This document shows positions 20,371 through 30,922 of a stretch of DNA of 64,000 nucleotides, in pieces. Source of the DNA: Butyrivibrio sp. (GTDB taxonomy: Bacteria; Bacillota; Clostridia; Lachnospirales; Lachnospiraceae); the NCBI GenBank assembly GCA_017470505.1, contig JAFUYO010000024.1, forward strand, positions 1 through 64,000, given 5' to 3'. The position numbers and the translations under genes were made by a program. The notes under the pieces are model-generated. The model had not been told where the DNA came from, searched no databases, and saw only the letters and a list, made by a program, of their open reading frames with translations. Numbering within the stretch: the first letter of the stretch is position 1; every line of letters begins with the position of its first letter.

Positions 20371-20900
20371 TCGCCTTCGTCATCCGTCGGTATCGTCGAA
20401 ATCTCATAGGTGCTCTCGGTCTCAACCGTTATGCCCTCACCCTCGGGAACCTCTCCGTGGAGGACCTGCAGCATTACCATAGCCCTGTTATTGGCCCTCT
20501 CGTAGTACTCGGAGGCGAGCATCTCGCTGTCCTCGTCAAACTCATTGTCGTAGGCCTCATGGTAGAACTCCTGCGCCTTCTCCATATACTCGGCGGCTTC
20601 GTCCGCAAGGTCCGCTATCCCCGAAAACTCCTCGGGAACTTCAACAAGCGCCATCTCTTTGTAAGTCTCAGTCATCCTGTCGATATTGTCAAGGAGCTCA
20701 TCCTTGGCAGTCTCCGAGTCCGGGTCTATCGTGTTGATGGAGTTGTTATAGGAAGATAAATCCGCATAAAAAGAGGTCATGCTCTCCTTGTATGCCTCGA
20801 GCTCGGGGTCAGTTTTCTGACCGCACCCGTATAGCACCATGCAAAGACACATGACACATGTAAGCGTAAGCGTTTTTAAAACAGAATTTCTTTTTTTCAA
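20367..20900 (-). CDS. Small lipoprotein, function unknown
   Basis: The 177-residue product has a signal peptide and lipobox LYGC (cysteine at about residue 26), then an acidic, helical body rich in Glu/Asp that resembles no named family. It starts at TTG with GGGAG 6 bases upstream and lies 21 bases after atpC, with no terminator between, so it probably reads on from the ATP synthase transcript. It is coupled to the acyltransferase by an ATGA overlap. Confidence 0.8.
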   Translation of the reverse strand: MKKRNSVLKTLTLTCVMCLCMVLYGCGQKTDPELEAYKESMTSFYADLSSYNNSINTIDPDSETAKDELLDNIDRMTETYKEMALVEVPEEFSGIADLADEAAEYMEKAQEFYHEAYDNEFDEDSEMLASEYYERANNRAMVMLQVLHGEVPEGEGITVETESTYEISTIPTDDEGE

Positions 20901-20921
20901 ATTATGCTCCCCCAGCCTTGA

Positions 20922-21353
20922 TTATTCCTGATACTTTGAGGCAGCCTTGAGCCTTGTGAGCGCCCTTGCAAGCCCCGCCTGCGACTTCTTGTACTCCTTG
21001 ATCGACTGCTTCTGGGCCAGGTGCTCCATTGCAAATTCATACGCTTCCTGCGCCCTTCTCTTGTCGATGTCCTCAGGTTTCTCGACCGTGTTTACTATGA
21101 CAGTGCACCTGTTGTCGGTGGTCATCTGCACGGAGCCTATCGAGACGACACCTATGACCCATTCCCCATTGGGCTTTTTTATCTTCAGGATACCTTCGTA
21201 AATAGCCAGTATCATCTCCTCGTGTCCAGACAGGACAGCAAGCTCGCCGTCCTCGCAGGGCAGGATGACTTCTGCCGCCTCATCGTCGTAGAAGCATCCG
21301 TTCACGGAAATGATCTGTAGATGGAAGGTTTTGACAACTTGTTCCTCGCTCAT
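20922..21353 (-). CDS. atpC: F1 ATP synthase epsilon subunit
   Basis: This is the central-stalk regulatory subunit. The 143-residue product has the N-terminal beta sandwich (FHLQIISVNGCFYDDEAAEV, about 10-29) and a C-terminal pair of helices (EDIDKRRAQEAYEFA onward) of normal length, so an inhibitory helical arm is possible. It starts 3 bases after atpD and is the last atp gene. Confidence 0.95.
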   Translation of the reverse strand: MSEEQVVKTFHLQIISVNGCFYDDEAAEVILPCEDGELAVLSGHEEMILAIYEGILKIKKPNGEWVIGVVSIGSVQMTTDNRCTVIVNTVEKPEDIDKRRAQEAYEFAMEHLAQKQSIKEYKKSQAGLARALTRLKAASKYQE

Positions 21354-21356
21354 CCT

Positions 21357-23689
<2,333 letters not shown>

Positions 23690-25450
23690 TTAAATGCCTT
23701 CCTTTAATTCCTCATTGAACCTGTCTGTGAGCTGCAGTATATTGCTTCTCATGACATCCGTCAGATCCCCGGTCTTTTTGATCTCATCGCATATGTCCGT
23801 GTGCCTGAAGTTAAAAAATGCAAGGAGCTTTTCCTTGTACTCCTGGATCATTCTGGTGTCGACCCAGTCGATCCTGCCTCCGCCTACAGCGACAAGGATG
23901 ATCACCTGCTCGTGCATTGCGAGGGGCTTTGCAAGGGGCTGCTTTAAGAGCTCCATCAGGATATTGCCGTGATTTAACTGCTTCTTGGTGACCTCGTCGA
24001 GGTCTGATGAGAACTGCGTGAACACCGCCATCTCCCTGTACTGCGCAAGGTCAACCCTTATGCTGCCCGCAGCCTTCTTCATGGCCCTGGTCTGTGCCGC
24101 TGAGCCTACACGGGAGACGGACAGTCCCACGTTTACGGCAGGCCTCATGCCCGCAAAAAACAGATCGCTCTCAAGGAAGATCTGACCATCCGTGATGGAA
24201 ATGACGTTTGTGGGGATGTATGCAGAAACATCTCCCGCAAGTGTCTCTATAATCGGAAGGGCTGTCATTGAGCCTCCGCCAAGTTCAGACGAGAGCTTGG
24301 ACGACCTCTCAAGCAGCCTTGAGTGGAGGTAGAATACGTCTCCCGGATAAGCCTCACGTCCCGGCGATCTCTCCAAAAGAAGAGACAATGCCCTGTAGGC
24401 AACTGCGTGCTTGGACAGATCGTCGTAAACTATAAGGACGTCCCTGCCCTGTCTCATGAAGTACTCGCCCATTGCGGTTCCCGAATAGGGGGCTATGTAC
24501 TGGAGAGGTGCTGTGTCAGACGCTGTGGATGAGACCACGATCGTGTACTTCATCGCACCTGTCTTTTGCAGCGTCTGTATGATGCTCGCAACTGTCGATG
24601 CCTTCTGCCCTATTGCGACATAGATGCAGATGACACCCTTTCCCTTCTGATTGATTATGGCGTCAATCGCAATGGAGGTCTTGCCGGTCTGCCTGTCGCC
24701 TATTATGAGCTCACGCTGACCACGCCCTATGGGGAACATGGTGTCGATTGAGAGAATACCTGTCTCCATGGGCTCACACACCGGCTGTCTCTCTATGATT
24801 CCGGGAGCTCTTCTTTCCACCTCGAAAAAGCCGGACTCCTTGATATTTCCAAGCCCGTCAATCGGAGCGCCCAGAGCGTCGATGACTCTTCCCACAAAGT
24901 TATCGCCGACAGGGATGCCCGCCTCTTTGTAGGTTCTGACAGCTCTGCTGCCCTGCCTTATGCCTGTATCTTCACCAAAAAGAATGCACCCGATATGATC
25001 ATCTCTGATATCCTGGGCCATTCCCTTTGTACCGTCTTCAAATTCAATTATCTCACCATAAAAGGTGTGCTCAATGCCCTCGACATTCGCTATGCCGTCG
25101 CCGACCCATGTGACGACTCCAACTTCTTTTCCCTCGATGTGAAGGTCAAAGTTGTCAATCTTCTCTTTCAGCATCGAGATTATTTTGCCGGGGTCCTGGG
25201 TAACGTCACCTGCCTTGAAGCCTGAGAGCTCTTCTCTTAGCTGCTCGGCTCTCCCCCTGTCACTCCAGTCGTACTCAAAATTGCCGCAGCTGACAATAAA
25301 GCCACCGGTAATTGACTCATCCTGCAGGCAGGTGATTTCGACAGAGTCTGTCCCAAGCTCTTTTTGAAGCCTTTCACAGATGCCCGTCAGCTGCTCTTTG
25401 GTGGGAGGAGTATTTGCATAGCGAAGTTGTGCCTTCATAATATTATTCAT
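23690..25450 (-). CDS. atpA: F1 ATP synthase alpha subunit with N-terminal delta-subunit C-terminal domain
   Basis: Residues about 90-586 are a complete alpha subunit: P-loop GDRQTGKT at 251-258, 82 residues later than in E. coli. Residues about 12-76 match the C-terminal domain of the delta/OSCP subunit: QLTGICERLQKELG, then DESITGGFIVSCGN, then DRGRAEQLREEL, lining up with the delta pattern D-x-S-x-x-x-G-x-x-I-x-x-G followed by S-x-R-G-R-L. No separate atpH is present between atpF and atpA, where it normally lies. I infer a delta(C-domain)-alpha fusion with loss of the delta N-terminal helical bundle. The start overlaps the atpF stop by 8 bases and is in frame without interruption. Confidence 0.93.
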   Translation of the reverse strand: MNNIMKAQLRYANTPPTKEQLTGICERLQKELGTDSVEITCLQDESITGGFIVSCGNFEYDWSDRGRAEQLREELSGFKAGDVTQDPGKIISMLKEKIDNFDLHIEGKEVGVVTWVGDGIANVEGIEHTFYGEIIEFEDGTKGMAQDIRDDHIGCILFGEDTGIRQGSRAVRTYKEAGIPVGDNFVGRVIDALGAPIDGLGNIKESGFFEVERRAPGIIERQPVCEPMETGILSIDTMFPIGRGQRELIIGDRQTGKTSIAIDAIINQKGKGVICIYVAIGQKASTVASIIQTLQKTGAMKYTIVVSSTASDTAPLQYIAPYSGTAMGEYFMRQGRDVLIVYDDLSKHAVAYRALSLLLERSPGREAYPGDVFYLHSRLLERSSKLSSELGGGSMTALPIIETLAGDVSAYIPTNVISITDGQIFLESDLFFAGMRPAVNVGLSVSRVGSAAQTRAMKKAAGSIRVDLAQYREMAVFTQFSSDLDEVTKKQLNHGNILMELLKQPLAKPLAMHEQVIILVAVGGGRIDWVDTRMIQEYKEKLLAFFNFRHTDICDEIKKTGDLTDVMRSNILQLTDRFNEELKEGI

Positions 25451-25937
25451 TCTTCACCGCTTTCGCTTCATTTATAAACTTGTCATACAGCTTGTAGTCA
25501 TCTGCCTTGTCCCTGTCGGTAGCAGCAATCTTGGACGCAGCGTCGATGACCATGTCTCTCATCTGTCCGGCATACTCTTCCTTGGCCCTCTCAGCCTCAG
25601 CCATAGCCTTGTGCCTGGCCTCTTTGACGATCTGGTCACCCTTCTTCCTGGCATCCGTAACGATGCGGTCGTACTCATCATATCCCTGCTTTTTGATGTC
25701 GGCGAGTATCGTCTCCTTCTCCTCGTCGGCAAGGGATATCTTTTCCTCGTACATGCTCTTCTGGGCCATAGCCTCTGCAATTGCCTTGTCCGCAGTAGCA
25801 GTTGCGCTGTCAACTTCCTCCTGGCGCTTTGCGAGTATCTCGTCGACACGCCCGAAGAGGAACTTCTTGAATACGAAGTACAGTATCAGGAGATTGATTA
25901 TTGTACATACAATGTTAACTATACTGATATTTAACAC
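25443..25937 (-). CDS. atpF: F0 ATP synthase b subunit
   Basis: This is a peripheral-stalk subunit: one N-terminal membrane helix (about 5-25) and a long charged coiled coil, 164 residues in all. It starts at GTG with AGAGG 6 bases upstream. There is one b gene only, so a homodimer is expected. No delta domain is fused here, unlike in mycobacteria. Confidence 0.95.
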   Translation of the reverse strand: MLNISIVNIVCTIINLLILYFVFKKFLFGRVDEILAKRQEEVDSATATADKAIAEAMAQKSMYEEKISLADEEKETILADIKKQGYDEYDRIVTDARKKGDQIVKEARHKAMAEAERAKEEYAGQMRDMVIDAASKIAATDRDKADDYKLYDKFINEAKAVKNE

Positions 25938-25960
25938 GGTCTACCTCTTTTACTCTTGTT

Positions 25961-26179
25961 TTACGCAAAAAGAATTATCATGATGGCTACAACGAATCCG
26001 TAGATGGCGGTCGCCTCTGCGAGCGCGCAGCCTAAAAGAAGCAGTCTCATGATCTTGCCGTCTGCTTCAGGCTGTCTGGCAACTGCATCTGTCGCCTTGC
26101 CGGTTGCGATACTGATGCCGATTCCCGCGCCTATTCCCGTGAAAGCCGCAAGTCCTGCTCCGATTGCTGTTAAACTCAT
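25961..26179 (-). CDS. atpE: F0 ATP synthase c subunit
   Basis: This is the 72-residue two-helix rotor subunit with the RQPEA loop and carboxylate in ALAEATAIYG. The Na+-type ligands known from Ilyobacter c subunits are missing: the helix-1 glutamine is isoleucine (GAGIGIS) and the residue after the key glutamate is alanine instead of serine. Proton coupling is therefore more likely. GGAGG precedes the ATG by 8 bases. Confidence 0.96.
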   Translation of the reverse strand: MSLTAIGAGLAAFTGIGAGIGISIATGKATDAVARQPEADGKIMRLLLLGCALAEATAIYGFVVAIMIILFA

Positions 26180-26194
26180 ATCTTTGTCCTCCTT

Positions 26195-26878
26195 TTATTC
26201 AACTGCTTCTTTTATGTAAAGAGATGTCAGAAAGCAAAATACATATGCCTGAATAGCCCCGTCAAAAAGATCGAAATAAAGCGATAAAGCTGCCGGAAGT
26301 ATGACCGGCACAACGTGCTTTATGAGTTCCATTATGACTGTCGCTCCAAGGATATTTCCAAAGAGTCGCATGCACAGCGACAGGGGTCTTATCACGAGCT
26401 CAAGGACGTTCATCGGCGCAATGACCGCCATGGGATGCGCAAAGCTCTTAAGCCAGCCGCCTGCGCCCTTTTTCATGATGCCGGCCGCCTCCACCAGAAC
26501 TATACTCATAACAGAGAGAGCTATCGTGACGTTTAAATCCATCGTCGGCGGCGTAAAGCCAAATAGTCCTACCATGTTGCAGAGACCGATAAAGACAAGT
26601 ACCGTCACGATATAGTCGGTATAGCCCCCCGCCTCCTCTCCGATTATGGTAGAGATGAGGTTTCTCAGAAACATGACGACTGATTCAAGAGCTGCCTGCC
26701 TCTTTGAGATATTGTGCACCTTGAGGTCCTTCGTGAGAATCAGTACAAGCACTATGACTACAGCGAGTATGATCCAGGAGACCACCACTGATGCATAAAT
26801 ATCAAAATAGCCTCCGCCAAACGGCATATGGATCAGGGTCTTATCTTCCATTAGAAGCTCATTGAGCATTTCTTTCAT
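26195..26878 (-). CDS. atpB: F0 ATP synthase a subunit
   Basis: This is the stator channel subunit: 227 residues, about five to six membrane helices, with the essential arginine in RPLSLCMRLFGN and the end DGAIQAYVFCFLTSLYI. ATG 26878 is preferred over ATG 26884 because GGAGG lies 8 bases before the former and abuts the latter. No atpI-like gene precedes it; the next gene upstream is unrelated. Confidence 0.95.
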   Translation of the reverse strand: MKEMLNELLMEDKTLIHMPFGGGYFDIYASVVVSWIILAVVIVLVLILTKDLKVHNISKRQAALESVVMFLRNLISTIIGEEAGGYTDYIVTVLVFIGLCNMVGLFGFTPPTMDLNVTIALSVMSIVLVEAAGIMKKGAGGWLKSFAHPMAVIAPMNVLELVIRPLSLCMRLFGNILGATVIMELIKHVVPVILPAALSLYFDLFDGAIQAYVFCFLTSLYIKEAVE

Positions 26879-26907
26879 AAGCATTTCCTCCGGGTAAATA
26901 TATTATA

Positions 26908-26935
26908 ATTATACTTGATACTCACCCTTTGTCAT
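26908..26935 (-). promoter_or_regulatory. Promoter of the atp operon
   Basis: On the minus strand ATGACA (26930-26935) and TATAAT (26908-26913) are 16 bases apart; a second TATAAT follows at 26902-26907. The -35 element lies inside the last codons of the preceding gene, which leaves a leader of only about 20 bases before atpB. Confidence 0.6.
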
Positions 26936-29900
26936 CATTTTTCTCGCCGGTATCCGCATCATCCTGCTGAGCTTCTTCTGTATCAGACTCTCCTCTTTCG
27001 GGCTCTTCAGCCTCATTCTCTTCGGTATCAGACTCTTTCTTATCAGCTTTCTTATCAGCTTTCTTACCGGCTTTCTTATCTGCCTTCTTATTATCCCTGG
27101 AATCGTCGTAGAAGATCTGTTCCTTGCTCTCAATCCTGTCGGATACCTTCTTAACAACGCGGTTTATTACCTTTGCGCCCTTAGCTCTGTGCTTTCTGAT
27201 GAAAATGAACATGAACACAAGGGCAGCTATCAGAATGATCAGTACCACAACTGCGATGCCAATCATACGAAGACCTGTCTTTTTGGCATCTGATACGTCC
27301 ACAGAGAGTGTGAACTCATTTCCCTCTATCTCATAAACCTGGTATTTCCCCATCGTCCCTGATGGCTTTAAGTCAACATAATTTCCATCCTTCAATAATT
27401 TGAGATGGTAAGCACCTCCTAAGTATTGTCCCAAAAAGTTAAGCGCCTCTGTAACCTCATTTTGGGATTTAAACCTGACCATATGGGTCTTCTCACCGTC
27501 ATCCGGCACAGTTACCTTTATGGTCTCAAAGTTTTCAAAAGCATCGTCGCCATCACCCGTATTGAACGTCTTCTCGACAATGAGCCTGTCATTCTCCTTG
27601 AACTTACCATCCACAAGGAGCTCTGACTGGATAAGGTTCTCAGATGCGTTCTCCTCAGAGAGAGTCGTCCTGTAGCGCTTGTAGGTTGCCGTAATCGTCA
27701 TATCGGTCGTGACAGAATCAACATCCGAGATATCCCAGGACTCGTAGTACCCCTCTTTGTGCTTTAATCCCGGATACTCCGACTCAGAAAGAGATGTTCC
27801 GTATTCCTTTTTGATCTTGCCGACAACCTCTGACCCTCCGTCTATATCATCGTCCTCAAGCATGAAGGTTATCGTGAGCTTCTTAAACTCCCCGGGAACA
27901 TCCGAGTAGACAACGCTGTTGACCTTTGTGAGGGCCTTGGACTCATTGTCTGTCTCCTCACTGCCATCTGTTTCAGCAGTCTCTGTGATCTTCTCATCGA
28001 TGAAAAGATTTCCTGCGAGCGCCTTTTTGTAGGGCACAGGCTCAGCCTTTTTGGTGTAGCTCACCCTGTCTATTCCCGCAAGTTCATCGCTTACAAAGAA
28101 GTTGTTCCGCACTTCCCCGCTCTCCGACACATGGCCTGCAATCGCGCCAAACCAGCTGTCGGCGTCCTCAATTTTGACCATTGAGAAGCAGTTCCTGAGA
28201 TGCGTTCCGTCCCCTACGATACCTCCGACATAGGACAGCCCCTTCAGTATTCCCCTGGAAAAAGAGCTGACGATGTACGAGTAGGACGCAGCCGCAATTC
28301 CACCTACATACTCTCCGGAAGATGACTGCACGCCTGCGTAGTTGCCGCACCCTATAATGGTTCCCATCTCCTGCAGTCCGCATACCCCTCCTGCGTAGTT
28401 CTTCTCACCTATGATTTCTCCGTAGTTGTTGTCCGAGCGCAGGACGCACTTTGTAATGTAGGAGGTGTTTAGCCTTGAATCCGATATGCCTGTTATATCA
28501 CTCTCTCTGTCAAAATCGTACTCTATTGCCATGGTGCCGGCGATACCGGAAGAGTCGATATCCCCCTCAATGCGACCGTAATTCGAGCACCCTGCAATTG
28601 TGGCATCCGTGCAGATTGAAGCCTCCTCAAGGGAAACATCCTCAAAGACCTTGGTGTAATCCATATCAAGGACGCCGTCTATTGCATCAGTGTAGAGCAT
28701 CATGATAGTGTTGAACTGATCTGATATTGCGGAGAGGTCGTCAACAAGAACCCCTGTTGCATTGTTGGCCTCTGAATTCAAAAGGCCGAAGTTGTCGTTC
28801 ATACCTGCCATGTTATTCACCAGACTGCTGGCGTGCGCCCTGTATTCGGCGCTGAGGGACGGCATATATATATCATCCCTGCCGGCGAGGTTCTTGGCTA
28901 TTGACTTTAAATCCTTCCCCGCATTTGAGAGGTTACCAGCTGCGCTCTCAAGATGGCTTACGCTGCTGAGTGCATCGGATCTTGCCGTGTCGGACATCTC
29001 ATCGAGATGCCTTGTCGTAAGCTCTGTCATTGTACTGGTGGCCGTCTCAATATCCAGAAGATAAGCCGCCCTTCCGGTTTCTCCTGTCGGACTCTGATAA
29101 TGCGTCTGTGCGTAATTGGAAGCTGCAGCTGATGCATAGGATTCTGCCCCGGATCTGAGAGCAGCGTCAGCCGATCCTCTGTCGCTCTCAGTATCTGTGT
29201 CAGGGAAGGATGAATCGTCATCAGCTGTGTGTACCCAGGTTCCTTCAAGGCAGGTCCCCCATCTTCCTCCGTCCTGATCAAGTTTTTCAAGATCTGCGTC
29301 TGCATCAGTCAGATCCGAGTTTGATTGGTATACGGAATCTCCGGTCTTGTAGCGCAGATCACTGGTGTATTCGTTTCCATTTAAGTGAGTTGCGATATAC
29401 TCGTTGTAATAAGCTTCATAGGACCTGTCGTACAGCTCATCGTGCTGAGACGAGATACTGTCGAGCCTGTCTTTGGCATTGTTGTAGTCCTCTAATTCTC
29501 CTTCGTCCATGTACTTCTCTACATCGAGGTCTTTAATAGCTTTCTTTATATCTTTTACCGACTTTTTGGTGTTGTCCGCAGCAGAAGTTGTCTGATCGAT
29601 AAGTCCGTCATTTTTGGTTGACTCATCCAGCACATACTCAACCCTTGAAATAGTTTCATTGGCCGCTGCTGTCACATCGTTAGTGAAATCTATTGTCCCG
29701 TCCGCAATGAATCTGACATCCTCGATCGCTCCCGCCGTGTACTGCTGCATTACAGAGAGCCTGTTGGAGATGATGTTCGACTGATTCTTGGCATCATTTA
29801 AGGTGTCTCCGACGATGTCGTGGAGCTTTCCGATTGCTTCTGAAAGCTGATAAGCGATGTCAGATGAGAGGTCGACAGTGATATAGGGCTCTGCCTGTCC

Positions 29901-30920
29901 GGCAATACCGCCTACGTCCTTACGCCCGAGGATCTTGCCGTTGTTGGTGCAGTTAAAGACATAGCCTGACTGCCTCCCGACTATTCCGCCTATGTTGTAG
30001 CCTACATGCTCATAGCCCACGTCGCCCTTGTTGATACAGCGCGCTACAATACCTATGGAATGCCCGGCAATCCCTCCGATATCCGTAGCAGTCACTTGGG
30101 AACTGGCTTCCTCCGAGCTCCCCTGTGAGCTCTTTATGAGGCTGATGACATTTGCCAGACTGCTCATGGCATCAATCGTTATCTTCGTATCCGTATTGGT
30201 TGTGTTTACAAAGGCCTCATTGGTGCACCTGTCTATGTTGCCCTCGTTGTGCCCGACAGCTCCGCCGACAAAATGAACACCCTTTATATAACCGTAGCTT
30301 GTGCAGTTCTCGATGAGACCCGTTAGCTGATTCCTCCCTGCGATTCCGCCGACATAGTCGTTTCCTGAGATAACACCCTTAAAGCTGCAGTTTCTAAGCG
30401 TTCCCTCATTGTCGCCGACAATTCCTCCGACCATGATCTGGCTGCCTGCGGGGATGATCGTTCCGCTGACACTTAGATTGCTGACAGTCGCAGTCTGCTG
30501 CAGGTGCGAAAAAAATCCCACATAGGAGATGCCGTCCGATATGTTGAACTCTGTTATTGTGTGGTCCTGCCCGTCAAATATACCGCCAAAAGTGGGGATT
30601 CCGTCAAAATCCTTTCCAAGAAGAGAAATATCTTCTGTGAGGATGACCTTCTTGTTCACGGACCAGGTGTCAAGTGAACAGTTTTTGGCAAAAGCTATGA
30701 GGTCATCAGCGCTTGCTATCCTGATCTCCTCGAGCTGCTCGGGGATTGTGGCTGCAACCTCATCCTCGATGTCGGCGTCGACGTTCTCGACGTCCTCCTG
30801 TGCATCAGTCTGGGTTCCGGTTGAGATGCCGGAGAGTTCATCGGGCGCTGCCGCCGATATACTGCTGTTTGCCGAAATTACCAAAAGCGCTAAGAGGATT
30901 GCACATATTCTTTTTTTCAT
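26922..30920 (-). CDS. Large surface protein with GLUG-type repeats, membrane anchored
   Basis: The 1332-residue product has a signal peptide (1 to about 24), and several repeats of the form VGGIVGxNxGxLxNC (about residues 130-380, more near 870-990) like GLUG-motif proteins. A long helical middle (about 380-830) rich in SAADN-type coiled segments recalls YhgE/Pip extracellular regions. A membrane helix at about 1215-1240 is followed by a cytosolic tail of Lys/Asp/Glu repeats (KKADKKAGKKADKKADKK). It starts 2 bases after the MMPL transporter with a perfect GGAGG. The tight pairing suggests that both act on one envelope task; I infer that it may be an adaptor for substrates of the transporter. 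Confidence 0.8.
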   Translation of the reverse strand: MKKRICAILLALLVISANSSISAAAPDELSGISTGTQTDAQEDVENVDADIEDEVAATIPEQLEEIRIASADDLIAFAKNCSLDTWSVNKKVILTEDISLLGKDFDGIPTFGGIFDGQDHTITEFNISDGISYVGFFSHLQQTATVSNLSVSGTIIPAGSQIMVGGIVGDNEGTLRNCSFKGVISGNDYVGGIAGRNQLTGLIENCTSYGYIKGVHFVGGAVGHNEGNIDRCTNEAFVNTTNTDTKITIDAMSSLANVISLIKSSQGSSEEASSQVTATDIGGIAGHSIGIVARCINKGDVGYEHVGYNIGGIVGRQSGYVFNCTNNGKILGRKDVGGIAGQAEPYITVDLSSDIAYQLSEAIGKLHDIVGDTLNDAKNQSNIISNRLSVMQQYTAGAIEDVRFIADGTIDFTNDVTAAANETISRVEYVLDESTKNDGLIDQTTSAADNTKKSVKDIKKAIKDLDVEKYMDEGELEDYNNAKDRLDSISSQHDELYDRSYEAYYNEYIATHLNGNEYTSDLRYKTGDSVYQSNSDLTDADADLEKLDQDGGRWGTCLEGTWVHTADDDSSFPDTDTESDRGSADAALRSGAESYASAAASNYAQTHYQSPTGETGRAAYLLDIETATSTMTELTTRHLDEMSDTARSDALSSVSHLESAAGNLSNAGKDLKSIAKNLAGRDDIYMPSLSAEYRAHASSLVNNMAGMNDNFGLLNSEANNATGVLVDDLSAISDQFNTIMMLYTDAIDGVLDMDYTKVFEDVSLEEASICTDATIAGCSNYGRIEGDIDSSGIAGTMAIEYDFDRESDITGISDSRLNTSYITKCVLRSDNNYGEIIGEKNYAGGVCGLQEMGTIIGCGNYAGVQSSSGEYVGGIAAASYSYIVSSFSRGILKGLSYVGGIVGDGTHLRNCFSMVKIEDADSWFGAIAGHVSESGEVRNNFFVSDELAGIDRVSYTKKAEPVPYKKALAGNLFIDEKITETAETDGSEETDNESKALTKVNSVVYSDVPGEFKKLTITFMLEDDDIDGGSEVVGKIKKEYGTSLSESEYPGLKHKEGYYESWDISDVDSVTTDMTITATYKRYRTTLSEENASENLIQSELLVDGKFKENDRLIVEKTFNTGDGDDAFENFETIKVTVPDDGEKTHMVRFKSQNEVTEALNFLGQYLGGAYHLKLLKDGNYVDLKPSGTMGKYQVYEIEGNEFTLSVDVSDAKKTGLRMIGIAVVVLIILIAALVFMFIFIRKHRAKGAKVINRVVKKVSDRIESKEQIFYDDSRDNKKADKKAGKKADKKADKKESDTEENEAEEPERGESDTEEAQQDDADTGEKNDDKG

Positions 30921-30922
30921 AA

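Noticed and set aside
25443-25937. b-delta fusion in AtpF, as in mycobacteria, to account for the missing atpH
   Set aside because: AtpF has the plain length of a b subunit (164 residues) and no delta-like part; the delta remnant is on AtpA.
26301-26615. Long plus-strand frames opposite atpB and other atp genes
   Set aside because: Codon mirror images of strongly conserved genes, with no ribosome binding sites or family similarity.
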